From Entoloma clypeatum (lineage: Eukaryota > Basidiomycota > Agaricomycetes > Agaricales > Entolomataceae): 64,000 nucleotides of DNA. Shown here piece after piece: positions 32,092-42,446 of this stretch. The translations under genes and the position numbers were made by a program. Each line of letters opens with the position of its first letter. The stretch's first letter is position 1. The notes under the pieces are model-generated. The model was not told where the DNA came from and did no database searches. It saw only the letters and a list, made by a program, of their open reading frames with translations. The stretch covers positions 1,860,001 to 1,924,000 of the forward strand of contig OY751491.1 of assembly GCA_963565915.1 (NCBI GenBank), written 5' to 3'.

Positions 32092-33836
32092 GCCCTCGCC
32101 CTCGCCCTCGCCGTCATTGTCATTGTCATTGTCGGCATCATTGTTGTTGTTGTTGTTACTGTCGTTGCTGTTGTTGTCACTGTTGTTGTTGTCACTGTCA
32201 TTGTTGTCACTGTTGTTGTTGTTGTTGTCACTGTCGTCGTCGTCGTCTCCATCTTCTTTGTTGTTGTTGTTGTCATCTTCGTCGTCTTCGGTGTTGGCGT
32301 CTTTCTCGTCTTCACTGCCTTTGTTGCTGCTGCTATCGTCTCCGTTGGCACTACCCCCGTCGTCCTGGCTGGCATCCTCCCAGTCGGAGCCATTGCTTTC
32401 GGCCTTGGGAAGGTCAGCGAGGCGGCGGCGTGCTTTCTCGTTCTTCTTGGGGCCCTGTGGCTGGAGGGTGCTGGTTTGGGGGCACGATGGGGGCGCGATG
32501 GGGATCCTGCGGGCCTCGAGCTCGCGCTCGGTCCTGCAGCATTCGTGTATAATGAATACGAGAGAGTAAAAATAAAATAAAAATGCCTGACCTGGTGAGC
32601 TGGGGCTCATTGGGGCCAGGGGCGGTGTTTTTCCCAATTTCCGGGTTCCTGGCAGCCTTTTTCTTCGTGCTGGGGAGGGGGTGAGGGGTCGTTAGTACAC
32701 ATCCGGGGAAGGGCGAGGCGGCTATGCACCTCGCTTCTTTCGTTACTGTCCTGGCATGGGTTGCGCCCGTGCTGGGAGGGGTGGGGTCGTTAGTACACAT
32801 CCAGGAAAGGGCGAGGTGGCTACGCACCTTGCTGCTGTCTTGACGCAGGTCATGCTGGGAGGGGGTGGGGTCATTAGCACACAGTCATAGAGGCGAGGCG
32901 GCGACGGACCTCGCTCCTTTCGCTCCTCCCTTGGTGCGTCCAGGGGTCACACCCGACGCGTCTGCCTTGCGACGCTTGCGGCCCGCATTGTCGTCTTTGG
33001 CTGCGGACGTGGCACGCTTGCAGCCTGATGTCTTGGAAGGGGGGGGTCCCATTGAGGTGGGGGCGCGAATGTGGCCGCTGTGTGTTGTCTTCGCCTCTGA
33101 ATCATCAACGGCGTTGGCGGCGTTGGAGCAGGTCGAACGGGGGGGCATCGTTGGGTGCTGGTTGTTTGGAAGTGGTGGTTGAAGGTTGAGGGTTGAGGGT
33201 TGCTAGCAATCGATCATTGATGATCAACTTCCGAGACCCGATCCGAAGTAGGGGGGTCTTGGTCGCTTTGTGAGGTGTATTGAGAAAGCCGCCGTGGTTG
33301 AGTGGTATGGAACATATTTGTAATGTCGTGAAATGATAGTAGGCGCTGGGTTTGACTCTCGCCCATGTTGTCATTTTTATCATAACAACAGTTGCAAATT
33401 CCATTTGATGGCCGAAAGGAGTCTGCTCGGAATCCTGTCCAGAATTTGATCATTCCTGAACTGCTGTTCCAATCGGAATTTGATTCTGATCGGAATCCGC
33501 CTGGAATCCGCTCAGATTCCGATCAGAATAATTTGGCAATTGTAAGGCTGTTTTCAGCCAAAAAGACGGTTCAAATTCCTCTCGGATTCCACCCAGAATC
33601 TGGGCAGAATCCTCTCAGGAACGTCGGAATCTGAGCGGAATCCTCTGGAGGACATGGCGGAGTGTAAAGACCTCACATCTTTGCCCCTTCAAGCTCTGCG
33701 TCCTCACAGAGTCATTGTCCCCATCCCTCATTGTTATTGGGATTGGACCAGTTTGGACTCTCCTTGAGGCTCCAATCATATATTAACTCCTTGTTGATGG
33801 CAACGGCGAGTTTGAGACCTTTGATAGCCAGCCAAA

Positions 33837-34082
33837 TCATTGATTTTTGATGACAAGGGTGCTGGTGTAATTTCTGAGAATTTGTTTCTTCTGAGGACTG
33901 GGGGCGACAGGAAGGTTGGACAGTGAGTGAAGCCAGATATGCATCTGTTGATGAAGGAGATCGGCAAGGGAAGTTTTGAGGATATGGATTTGGTCTCTCA
34001 TGGAGAGTGCTTCATTCATGAGGGCAGCAATGGCAGGGTTGATGTTGGTGGTGGTGGTGGAGGTAGTGGTGGTGTTAGACAT
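33837..34082 (-). pseudogene. small accessory ORF downstream of pol, copy B
   Basis: Encodes INPAIAALMNEALSMRDQIH and NYTSTLVIKNQ and corresponds to the ORF at 58808-59179 in copy C. In B it ends early at a stop after the alpha-helical segment. Conservation of this ORF in two copies suggests it is a real product of the family. Confidence 0.6.
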
Positions 34083-34301
34083 GGCGGCAAGGATGGTTGA
34101 GAGATAGAAGAAGAACAGAGAGGCTATATTGGGCAGGGAAGGGACTAGAGCAGGAAACTCGGTGTGTGGTTGACTGATGAGGTCGATACTGTCATGGATT
34201 TCAAAAGTTGTCTTTTATCGTTAGCATGATGTTCCCATGTGTTCTCTTCTGGGCCATATCCTTCCCACTGGACGAGGTACTGGATCTTTTCCACGGAACT
34301 T

Positions 34302-34788
34302 TCAAGAGTCTAGGATTGTAGACACATGGTACTCTTCTCGTCCTTCAATGATGATCGGATCAGGGGCTGGTTGCAGTCCCCTGTCACTGATGGTCTTCTT
34401 GGGGATCCCATGAAGCTTCCATATCTGATCCTGATAGATCTTGGCTAATCCTTCAGCCCATAATTCCATGGTTGTTGGAATGAGATGAAGCATCTTCAAA
34501 TGTCTATCTGTGATCACCAGAATCACATTCTTTCCATCAGACTCTGGCATCAGTCCCACAATGTCAATCCCTATGTCTTCCCATGGATGACTTGGTGCTG
34601 CATGGTGGTGTAGCAGAGCATGTTGTTTCTGTCTGTTGATCTTGTTGCATTGACAGGTGTCACAACCCTTCACATATTTCTTCACATCATGCAGGATGGT
34701 AGGACACCAGTAGGTATGAGTGAGGAGTTCGTGCATCTGATACTGTCCTGGATGTCCAGCCACTGGTGCATCATGTGATTCGAACATC
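34302..34788 (-). pseudogene. gypsy copy B integrase, central fragment
   Basis: Minus frame with the zinc-binding end CDTCQCNKINRQK, catalytic-domain start WEDIGIDIVGLMPESDGKN and WKLHGIPKKTISDRGLQ, then an abrupt deletion to APDPIIIEGREEYHVSTILD. The IN middle and C-terminus (several hundred bp present in copy C) have been deleted internally near 34377. Confidence 0.8.
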
Positions 34789-34796
34789 AGTTCCTG

Positions 34797-35776
34797 ATAG
34801 GCAATGGCACGGGTACTCCCGTGGGTATGACAACGCCGATCCGTACCCACACGGGTAGCAACCCGTCGACCTGCAGGTAGATGCAGCGTGGGTACCGATG
34901 GGTTCGGGTTCCCGCGCGGGTGTTTGCAGTAGAAAAAACATGTATTTAAACTACCAAAAAAAAAACTACGAGACACGTGCGGGATGCATGCGTCATACTA
35001 CACCCTGCTGGGGACTTGTTGTCGCCAGCCCCATCCTCCCAGTCCCACTCTTCTCCTCCAGGTGCGAGTGGGGCGTGATGCATGGCCATTCAGGGCAGTG
35101 GGCGCATGTGGGGGCCGGTGGACACGAGAGGTGCCTGTTGGGGCAAGTGACGGCCGTTGGGCATGTGGTTGGGTGCGAGAGGTGTCATTGGGGTGAGTGG
35201 CGGCCGTTGGGGCAAGTGGCAGCTGTTGGGGCAAGTGGCAGCTGTTGGGCATGTGTGGGGGCAGTTGGGTGCGAGTGGCGGCTGTTGGGCATGTGTGGGG
35301 GCGGTTGGGCGTGTGTGGGGGCCGGTGGGGGCGAGTGGCAGCCGTTGGGCATGTGGGGGGGGGGGCAGTTGGGTGCTAGAGGTGTTCGTTGGGGGTGCTA
35401 GACGGCCATTAGGCAGCATTGGTGAGCGAGACGCAGCCATTCAGGGCGGTGGGCGCGAGTGGCGGCTGTTGGGCGCATGTGGGGACCGTTGGGTGGCAAG
35501 AGATGGCCGTTGGCACGAGAGACGGCCATTGGGCAGCGGTGGGGGCGAGACATGACCGTTGAGAGCGGCAGACGGCCGTTGGGTGTTTGGGCAAGAGCCA
35601 GCCTTGGGCACCAGGTGTGGGCATTGGCAAAGAGTCCTGAGGCAGTGCCATGTCAGAGTGTGACATGTGACGGGTACTGCCAGGGGTCGCAGGTTGCAAC
35701 AACACGACCTGTACCCAGACCTGTGGATACCCGTACCCGTGACCCACATGGGTTATCCGTACCCATGCTATTGCCT
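34797..35776. mobile_element. hAT-like non-autonomous element (980 bp) with 8-bp target duplication
   Basis: Flanked by AGTTCCTG (34789-34796 and 35777-35784), which occurs once in the related uninterrupted sequence. Ends are inverted, AGGCAATGGCACGGGTAC against AGGCAATAGCATGGGTAC, with further CCCGTACCC-type subterminal repeats. The middle (about 35086-35600) is a degenerate minisatellite of GGCGGCCGTTGGG units. No transposase. Length of duplication and end style fit hAT; assignment is inferred. Confidence 0.85.
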
Positions 35777-35784
35777 AGTTCCTG

Positions 35785-36887
35785 TCCTAGTTGTGGGTCT
35801 GGTGGAACATAGACTCGTTCGCCTGCATAGGTGATGCCGTTCTCTTGTTGGTACCAATGAGGATTCTTCTTTAGACCCTGGGCTACTTCTGTCTCCATGT
35901 GGTTTGAACCCTTGATGCATGTGATCCACAGATTTTCAATGGTTGTGATGTTTCTGATCTTGATGGAATCAGATGTTTCACCCCCTCCAAAGAATTGTTC
36001 TTCCATGAACATCTCCATTTGTACCACATCTTCTGATTCCAATTGTTTCAAGAATAATCCCTCCTTGAACATTTGGTCACTGTCTTGTGGTTTGAGTTCT
36101 GTTCATACCAGGGTAAGGGCGACAGGATGTCTGCTTTCACATTTGTCTTGCCAGGTATGTGCCATAATTCAAAGTCATAGTCTTGTAACTTCATCTTCCA
36201 GCGCCTTTGTCATTGATTTAGATCCTGAGGATGGCAGAAATACTCCAGGTTCTTGTGATCAGTTAAGATCTCAAAGTGTTCCTTGGCGTCAAGCAGATAG
36301 TGTCTCCAATCTTTCAATGCTTCCATAACTGCCAAGAGCTCATTGTCGTATATCTCATAGTTCTGTTCAGCTGTGAACATGGTCCATGACAAAAATGCGA
36401 TAGGGTGCCATTTGTCGTCCTGTTTCTGAGAAAGTACTGCCCCAATTGCATAGCCCAATGCATCGGTTTTGACCCTGAACTGTCCATCTGGTTTTGGTAG
36501 TGCCAAGACTGGTGCCGATATGATTGCCTGTATGAGACCTTCGAACACTTTTTGTTCTGTTGGTCCTCAAGTAAATGTAGTGCTGCCTGTGAGCGCAGTG
36601 AGTAGTTTCGTGATGTTTGAGTATGCTTCAATGAATCATCAATGAAGTTGGCAAACCCAAGGAACTTCTGGACTTCTTTCTTTGATGTGGGTGCTCGCCA
36701 GTTTTGGATTGTATCCACCTTCTCAGTTTCCATCTCAATGTGTCCCTCTCCAACAACATATCCCAATATGGGGCATTTCGTTACTTCCCAGAAACACTTC
36801 TTCTCCTTCAGGAACAAATCATTGCCAATAGGATCTGTAGAATTTCTTTGTTGTGTTTTGCATGAGTTCTTCCTTGGTTTTACCGAT
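35785..36887 (-). pseudogene. gypsy copy B RNase H and connection region
   Basis: Broken minus frames with GITYAGERVYVPPDP, MEMFMEEQFF, HFEILTDHKNLEYF, LLAVMEALKDWRHYLL and VLALPKPDGQFRVKTDALGY, in the same order as copy C (about 60600-61640). Several frame shifts and stops. Confidence 0.8.
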
Positions 36888-36895
36888 AACCACAA

Positions 36896-38835
36896 TAGTG
36901 TTTGAAGGTTCAGTCTACATAGACCTGAACCAGACTGAACTGAACTGAAAAATAGACCATGTTGGACTGAACTGCAGTCTAAGGTCTATACGTTTTAGAA
37001 AATTTAGACTGCAGTTCAGTCTAGATTTTTTTTTTGATTTAGACCGCAAAAAGACCGGTCTAAACAGGTCTAGACCAGTCTTTTGCCCTTTGGGATACAC
37101 CTCCAACCCCCCTCTGATATTCTACAATTTTTGGAGATTTTTCAGTAATCTGCATAATATTCTAGATATTTATAGTCCAATTTCATTGGTCTAAGGCTTG
37201 TTTTGAAGCTACAACTGAGTGGAATACATTTCTAGCTTGTATATAAACTCTTGCTCAGAGTCACAAAGGTTAAGAATTGAGTGAAACATGGTGAAAACAT
37301 AGCTCAAACATATGATTACAGTGTTATTTTTTTGTATCTGTGTTTACAGTGCTATTTTTGTTGTATCTGTACTATTATTACTGTGTTATTTTTGTTATAT
37401 CTGTGTGCCTCTCATTGCGGAGCGAGCAATGGGTGGATGCGTCAATTCGACGTTGGATGATGCGCGACACGCACGCATCAAATGTGTCAAATATATGTAA
37501 ACAAACTCAAAAAACATCGCATTTCTCCTTAATATGGCTACACAGGAGAAAGTAAGCTTACAGACTATATCAATTATGTACCAGAGTATCATATGTCAAT
37601 AAATATGTATTGATTTTATGAATTTTCGCCACGGATTTGAGCATATAGTGATGCGACACTTTACACCAAGCAATGGTAAACAACATGCAAATGCATCGTG
37701 CAGGCGCGCGCGGTGCCTTCCTCATGATCTAATAATAGTTTAACATGATAGAACTCATCAATATATATGTATTCACCTTCTGAAACAGCTTGTATAATTT
37801 TTAGATCTCTAGATAAGATAGAAATGATGAAATGTGCATATTTCAGTAAAAGTGTTATATCTCCATAATGAATGCACCAAATTTGAAAAACAGATGTGCT
37901 GTGAGGTCCCCTGAATGAGGAGAATCCAAAGCTGAAACAAAATTTTTTGATCAAATTTTCGATCTATTTTGCTTCTATTCACCTTATTAAGTCCTTGGGC
38001 TTGATTTGAATGGTCTGAGTAGATTTACATACAATGTTACAATGGTATATATACAGTACATATAGACTACAGTGGTTGTGGAAGGGAGAAAGTAACAAAA
38101 GGTTGTTTTTGTGTTTGAGAAAACCCATGGTAATGCACTGTTCATCACGATTTACAGTGTTTTGATGCATCATTTTAGAATACAGATTCTCTATATACAT
38201 AGCTTGAGTTCCTAACTATATATATACTTTTTATGACTCTATATACATCTATCCATAAGTTCAAAGCTATCTTGAGGCCTGTGATGCCATAGTTTGGGCA
38301 TTGAGGCCTTATGTTTCATCGATGCTCATCGCTTGGCATTGACTGCCAAGCACTTTCAGCAATCGCTGAAACTCGAACCTGGTGCCCTTTGACACCCAGC
38401 GCCCTCCCTTCATGTGCAACGGCTGCCCCTCATGCCCAACTGCCCGTACTAGTGCGCAACGGCCCTCTCTAATGCCCAACGGCACCTTCTTGCGCCCAAC
38501 GCTCCCCACTTGCATGTAACGGCCCACTCTCGCATCCAGCGGCCTCCTCTCATGACCAACGGCCCCTCACTTGCGCCCCACGGCCCCCCCACTTGTGTCC
38601 AACGGGGTCGTCTCACGCCCAACACATGTTTCTAAATTATAAGGGTATTACCATAGTTATGACCGGTTCAGACCAGTTTGGACTGGTTTGGTCCAAGCAA
38701 AATAACATGCCGAGACCGGTTCCCCCCGGTTCGGTCTCGGTCTATAGTATTTCTGAGTGATTGAAAGACCGGTCCGGTCTCGGTCCACCCGCTTTTGGGG
38801 CAAAAAACCGAACCAAATCAAACCCTCAAACACTA
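36896..38835. mobile_element. hAT-like non-autonomous element (1,940 bp) with 8-bp target duplication
   Basis: Flanked by AACCACAA (36888-36895 and 38836-38843). Ends TAGTGTTTGAAGGTTCAGTC and, inverted, TAGTGTTTGAGGGTTTGATT. The subterminal regions hold repeats of ACCGGTCTAGACC and CTGAACTGAACTG types. The interior is AT-rich with 30-bp repeats near 37320-37410 and a degenerate CAACGGCCCC minisatellite at about 38385-38625. No transposase ORF. The same terminal family occurs at 52775-53313. Confidence 0.85.
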
Positions 38836-38903
38836 AACCACAATGTCATCCATATAAATCACTCAGATGCATTGGCAGATCTGGCCCTGGAATAGACTAG
38901 CCA

Positions 38904-39743
38904 TCATCTGAGAGAATGTTCTTGGGGAGTTGCAAAGGCTGAAAAACATGACCAATGGTTCAAACAATCCTCAACTGGTGAGGAAGGCAGCCTTCCATTC
39001 ATGCCTTTCTTGATTTGGACATTGTTGTAACCCCACATGATGTTCATCTTATTGAAGTAGACTGCATCTTTCAGCATGTCTAAGAGATCAGAGATGCGTG
39101 GGAGTGGGAACTTGTCTTTGACTGTAAATTTGTTGACCATGCAGTAATCTTGTACCAATCGTTTGGAATCATCCTTCTTGTTGATGAAGAAGCAAGGGGA
39201 GGCATAAGGGGATTTGGATGGGTGGATCTTTCCAGTTGCTAGACCCTCGTCAATGAATGCGTCCAATTCTTCTTGTTCCTTTTGTGTCATAGGATATGTA
39301 TTTCCCCCTAGTTCCTTTGGTGCGTCCGGTGCAAGTTCGATACCATGGTCCCATTCCCTTTCCTTTGGGATCTTATCAAAGTTCTCCTTCTCAAACAGGT
39401 GAGCAAACTGATCAACATATGAGGGTCGTTTGGTTGTGGGAGGTGATGTAGGAGTGACAGCTTCCAAGATTGGGTCTCCAGGCTTCCATTTCTGATCTGA
39501 CTTCTTGGGTGCATCTTTGTCGCGCATCTCAACCATGCAAACCCAGTGTTTGCAACCATCAAGGTTAACCCTGAAATCCCAAGATTTGGTTTGGCATGTT
39601 GATGGGCACCGGTTGAACATTACAGCACCGGTTGTCCAATTGATCGTAGGGTTGTGGTGTACCAACCAGTCATGTTCCAAGAGCATGTCTGTTCTCCTAA
39701 TGTCCAGTACCATTGCTTCCATGGTTTCCTGATGTGCTCCCAA
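38904..39743 (-). pseudogene. gypsy copy B protease end and reverse transcriptase start
   Basis: Minus frame from AHQETMEAMVLDIRRTDMLL through DWLVHHNPTINWTTGAVMF, KPGDPILEAVTPTSPPTTK, ELAPDAPKELGGNTYPMTQK, YASPCFFINKKDDSKRLVQD and FPLPRISDLLDML to a frame shift around 38990, before the FxxLxNxPxxFQ-like region. The RT active-site box lies at the edge of the hAT insertion. It is out of frame with the rest. Confidence 0.8.
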
Positions 39744-40229
39744 ATCCAGCTTGACTTCGGCAAGTTGGTTCGCTTTCTGTTGTCAATTTGGTGATCCATC
39801 CGCATTTAGAATTGCTATGGGCGGTATTTCTTGCATGGGGAGGTTCTGTTCACATACTATCCTGGGATGGATGCATGTGCATTCACATCCACTGTCAACC
39901 TCAGGTCGGATGACCTTTGGTCCTCATCATGTTTTGAGCTGAGCTAACAGCCTGATCTCTCATCTTTTCAGAGGTTTATCTCCCTTCACAATCTTAGTTG
40001 ACGCAGCAGCTCGCTTGGCAGGGATGACATAGGTTCTATTGTCTGCAGTCATACAAGGCAAGCAAGTCCGTTTAATAGATAAGGGTTGTGACTTAGCATC
40101 ATTTAATCAGACCCTTCAGGAAAATCCTTCTCATCAGCTTCTAAGATTGTGGTTTCATCATTCTTGGCATCTTCATCAGACAAGATTGATTAGGATGCTC
40201 ACATTGAGACGTCCCAGAGCCACATTATC

Positions 40230-41420
40230 ATGTCTTACTCAAAGCAGCAGATCTATGCCCACTTCACCACTGACGAGCAACAGACCAAGTACGACCATTG
40301 GGCATGAAATGAGAGACTTGACCCCTTCTGCGACCAACAGACACACAGGAACAGAGATTCCTTAGAGATCTACAGAGGAAATACCCTGAGCATTTTGCCA
40401 CTGATTCCGCTGATGAGTCTTCTGACGAATTTACTTTTGACTCCGCGCAGTCAGATACTGAACAGACGCCTAGAACAGGGACTCATTTTCCCCCTACCTG
40501 TATCCCGAACCCCATCTTCATCCCAACAACTCGACCCCTCTCCTCCTCCGCAGACTCTGAACATGGCAGAAGTCCCAGCAGTACAAACGACTGACACATC
40601 CAAGATCATCAAGGATCCTGGGATGTTCAAAGACAGACACACCTTTGACAAATGGTGGAAAGCCACCAAGCTATTCATCAGGTTCCAGAAGGGCCTGACA
40701 GATGATCAGAAGATTCTTGCAGTGCTATCCCACATGATGGAAGGGTCTGGCAGGCACTGGGCCAGTAACAAGTTAGATGATCTTGCCACTGATGGCGAGA
40801 ACATTACCTGGTTAGGCTTCTCAGATGATATTGCCATATGATTTCATGTCGCCAACAAGTCAGCTGCCGCCAAAGTGAGATTGGAAGTCATGAAACAGGA
40901 GAGATGCACCATCAACAAATTCCTGGATGAATTTGAAGAAATTATGAAGCTGTCAAACCTTGGCAAAGAACTGGGAAATACATCCTGGAAAAGAACGTCA
41001 ACAGCAAGATCTCCAAGCAAGTGGCTAGTGATGGAAAGACATACACCAACTATGCAAAGGAGATCCAAAAGAAGGGGAGACAAATGGAAGGACATGCACT
41101 CATCATCCGAGAAGGCGGCGACACATGCACCGGATTGGGTACCACTTATGGTGTGGTCAGGGCAAGGCTATGGAAATTGACAAAGCAGGAGTAGCCCGTT
41201 GCTACAACTGTCAATGCTTCAGTCACCTTGCCAAGGACTGCAGGACTCCAAAGAAGAAAAATGGTCGCAAGTGTTTCAACTGAGACCAAGAAGGCCATAT
41301 TGCGTGCAACTGCCGCAAGCTGAAGAAGAACTCTGGAAGGGTTAGGAAGGTGTCTGATAAAGATGCTGAGACACAATCTTAGAAGCCAACGAGAAGGATT
41401 TTCCCAAAGGGTCTGATTAA
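40230..41420 (+). pseudogene. gypsy copy D gag
   Basis: ATG 40230 (MSYSKQQIYAHF) opens a frame with a stop at once. The main capsid part MAEVPAVQTTDTSKIIKDPG starts at 40563 and is open to TGA 40839-40841, then broken frames carry LDEFEEIMKLSNLG and two zinc knuckles (CYNCQCFSHLAKDC and, with Cys-to-stop damage, a second near 41277). It compares closely with the nearly intact gag of copy C. Confidence 0.8.
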
Positions 41421-41769
41421 ATGATGCTAAGTTGCGACCCTTATTTATTAAACAGACTTGCTTGCCTTGTATGACTGCAGACAATAGAACCTATGTCATC
41501 CCTGCCAAGTGAGCCGCTGCGTCAAATAAGATGGTGAAAGGAGACAAACCCCCAAGATGACAAGAGATCAGGCTGTCAGCCCAACTCAAGGACCAAAGGT
41601 CATTCGACCTGAGGTTGACAACAGATGTGAGCACACATGCATCCATCCCAGAATAGTATGTGAACAGAACCTCCCCATGCGAGAAATACCGCCCATAGCA
41701 ATTCTAAATGCGGATGGATCACCAAATTGACAACAGAAAGCGAACCAACTTGCCAAAGTCAAACTGGAT

Positions 41770-42446
41770 TTGGGAGCACATCAGGAAACCATGGAAGAAA
41801 TGGAACTGGACATTGGGAAAACAGACATCTTGGGACATGACTGGTTGGTACACCACAATCCCATGATCAATTGGACAACCGGTGCTGTAACGTTCAACCG
41901 GTGCCCAACAACATGCCAAACCAAACATTTGGATTTCAGGTACAACCTTGATGGTTGCAAACACCGGATCTGCATGGTTGAGATGCGCGACAAAGATGCA
42001 CCCAAGAAGTCGGATCAGAAATGGAAGCCTGGAGACCCAATCTTGGAAGCTGTCACTCCCACACCACCTCCCACAACCAAACGACCCTCAAATGATTTGT
42101 TTCTGAAGGAAAAAAAGTAATGAAATGTCCTATATTGGGATATGTCATTGGTGAGGGCATGTCAAGATGGAAACCAAGAAGGTGGATATGATCCAAAACT
42201 GGCGAGCACCCACATCAAAGAAGGAAGTCCAGAAGTTCCTTCATTGAAGGGTACTCAAACATTGTGAAACCTCTCACTGCACTCACAGGTGGCACTACAT
42301 TTACTTGGGGACCAACAGAACAGAAGGCATTTGAAGGCCTCATACAGGCGATCATGTCAGCACCAGTCTTGGCATTACCAAAACCAGATGGGCAGTTCTG
42401 GGTCAAAACCAATGCATCAGGTTATGCAATTGGGGTGGTACTTTCT
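41770..42446 (+). pseudogene. gypsy copy D protease end fused to RNase H start (RT deleted)
   Basis: The frame AHQETMEEMELDIGKTD to TPPPTTKRPS jumps directly to NDLFLKEKK, skipping about 230 residues of RT found in copy C. It then continues in broken frames to LTGGTTFTWGPTEQKAFEGL and VLALPKPDGQFWVKTNASGY, where the LINE is inserted. Confidence 0.8.

Larger units (their letters stand above)
27150..33148 (-). pseudogene. KDZ companion protein KCP, copy 2, with a Tc1 element in one intron
   Basis: Exon 1 (33148-32885) encodes SGHIR, GCKRATS and KDDNAGRKRRK. Later exons give NEPQLTR, an intron, TERELEARRIPIAPPS (about 32540), an Asn/Asp-rich tract (32300-32050, AAC repeats), GEALPPLS repeats, PVCTPPCRSIDIEMKTPGA, a TGA at 31660-31662, SLQGASRITGDVVRDQAMGN, LGPVLQKLGGAYLPV and YTYTEDGNWDIKGRY, ending at a GTAAGT donor at about 31256. 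The matching acceptor TTCTACAG is at about 27549, followed by LNFIKELNIEDIF and IFASSSYFYSHYELF. The Tc1 element lies between donor and acceptor. The last residues run straight into KDZ transposase sequence at about 27150. The function is unknown. Same order and intron positions as copy 1. Confidence 0.65.
26156..33668 (-). mobile_element. KDZ-type transposon copy 2, internally deleted, with nested insertions
   Basis: Both termini are present and inverted: CTTTACACTCCCCCACATGG on the left and, on the complementary strand, CTTTACACTCCGCCATG on the right. Each is followed by about 250 bp of GGAATCC-type subterminal repeats. Inside, on the minus strand, lie KCP copy 2 and then only the C-terminal part of the transposase. 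It sits in gypsy copy B. I could not find a target duplication, and part of the LTR is gone at the left junction. Net of the Tc1 it is about 3.9 kb. Confidence 0.65.
33669..40180 (-). mobile_element. Ty3/gypsy copy B internal region, decayed
   Basis: Follows copy C (58790 to about 63050) in order on the minus strand: small accessory ORF, integrase, RNase H, RT, protease and end of gag. It is interrupted by two hAT-like elements. CpG dinucleotides are almost absent: the stretch 34441-34690 has none, where copy C has about 15 in the equivalent 60235-60480. It is joined at about 40180 head-to-head to copy D, with the 5' part of gag lost. Confidence 0.85.

Noticed and set aside
31730..32580. Long plus-strand frames of Val, Leu or Cys-rich protein
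   Set aside because: They are readings of the GTT/AAC microsatellite and GC-rich flanks opposite the Asn-rich tract of KCP copy 2.
26156..33668. Exact target-site duplication for KDZ copy 2
   Set aside because: No equal 8-bp (or other) repeat was found on both sides; the left flank has lost part of an LTR, so no duplication is claimed.
35000..35750. Overlapping frames of 100-170 codons inside the 980-bp hAT-like element
   Set aside because: They result from the GC-rich GGCCGTTGGG minisatellite; composition is repetitive and the frames overlap on both strands.
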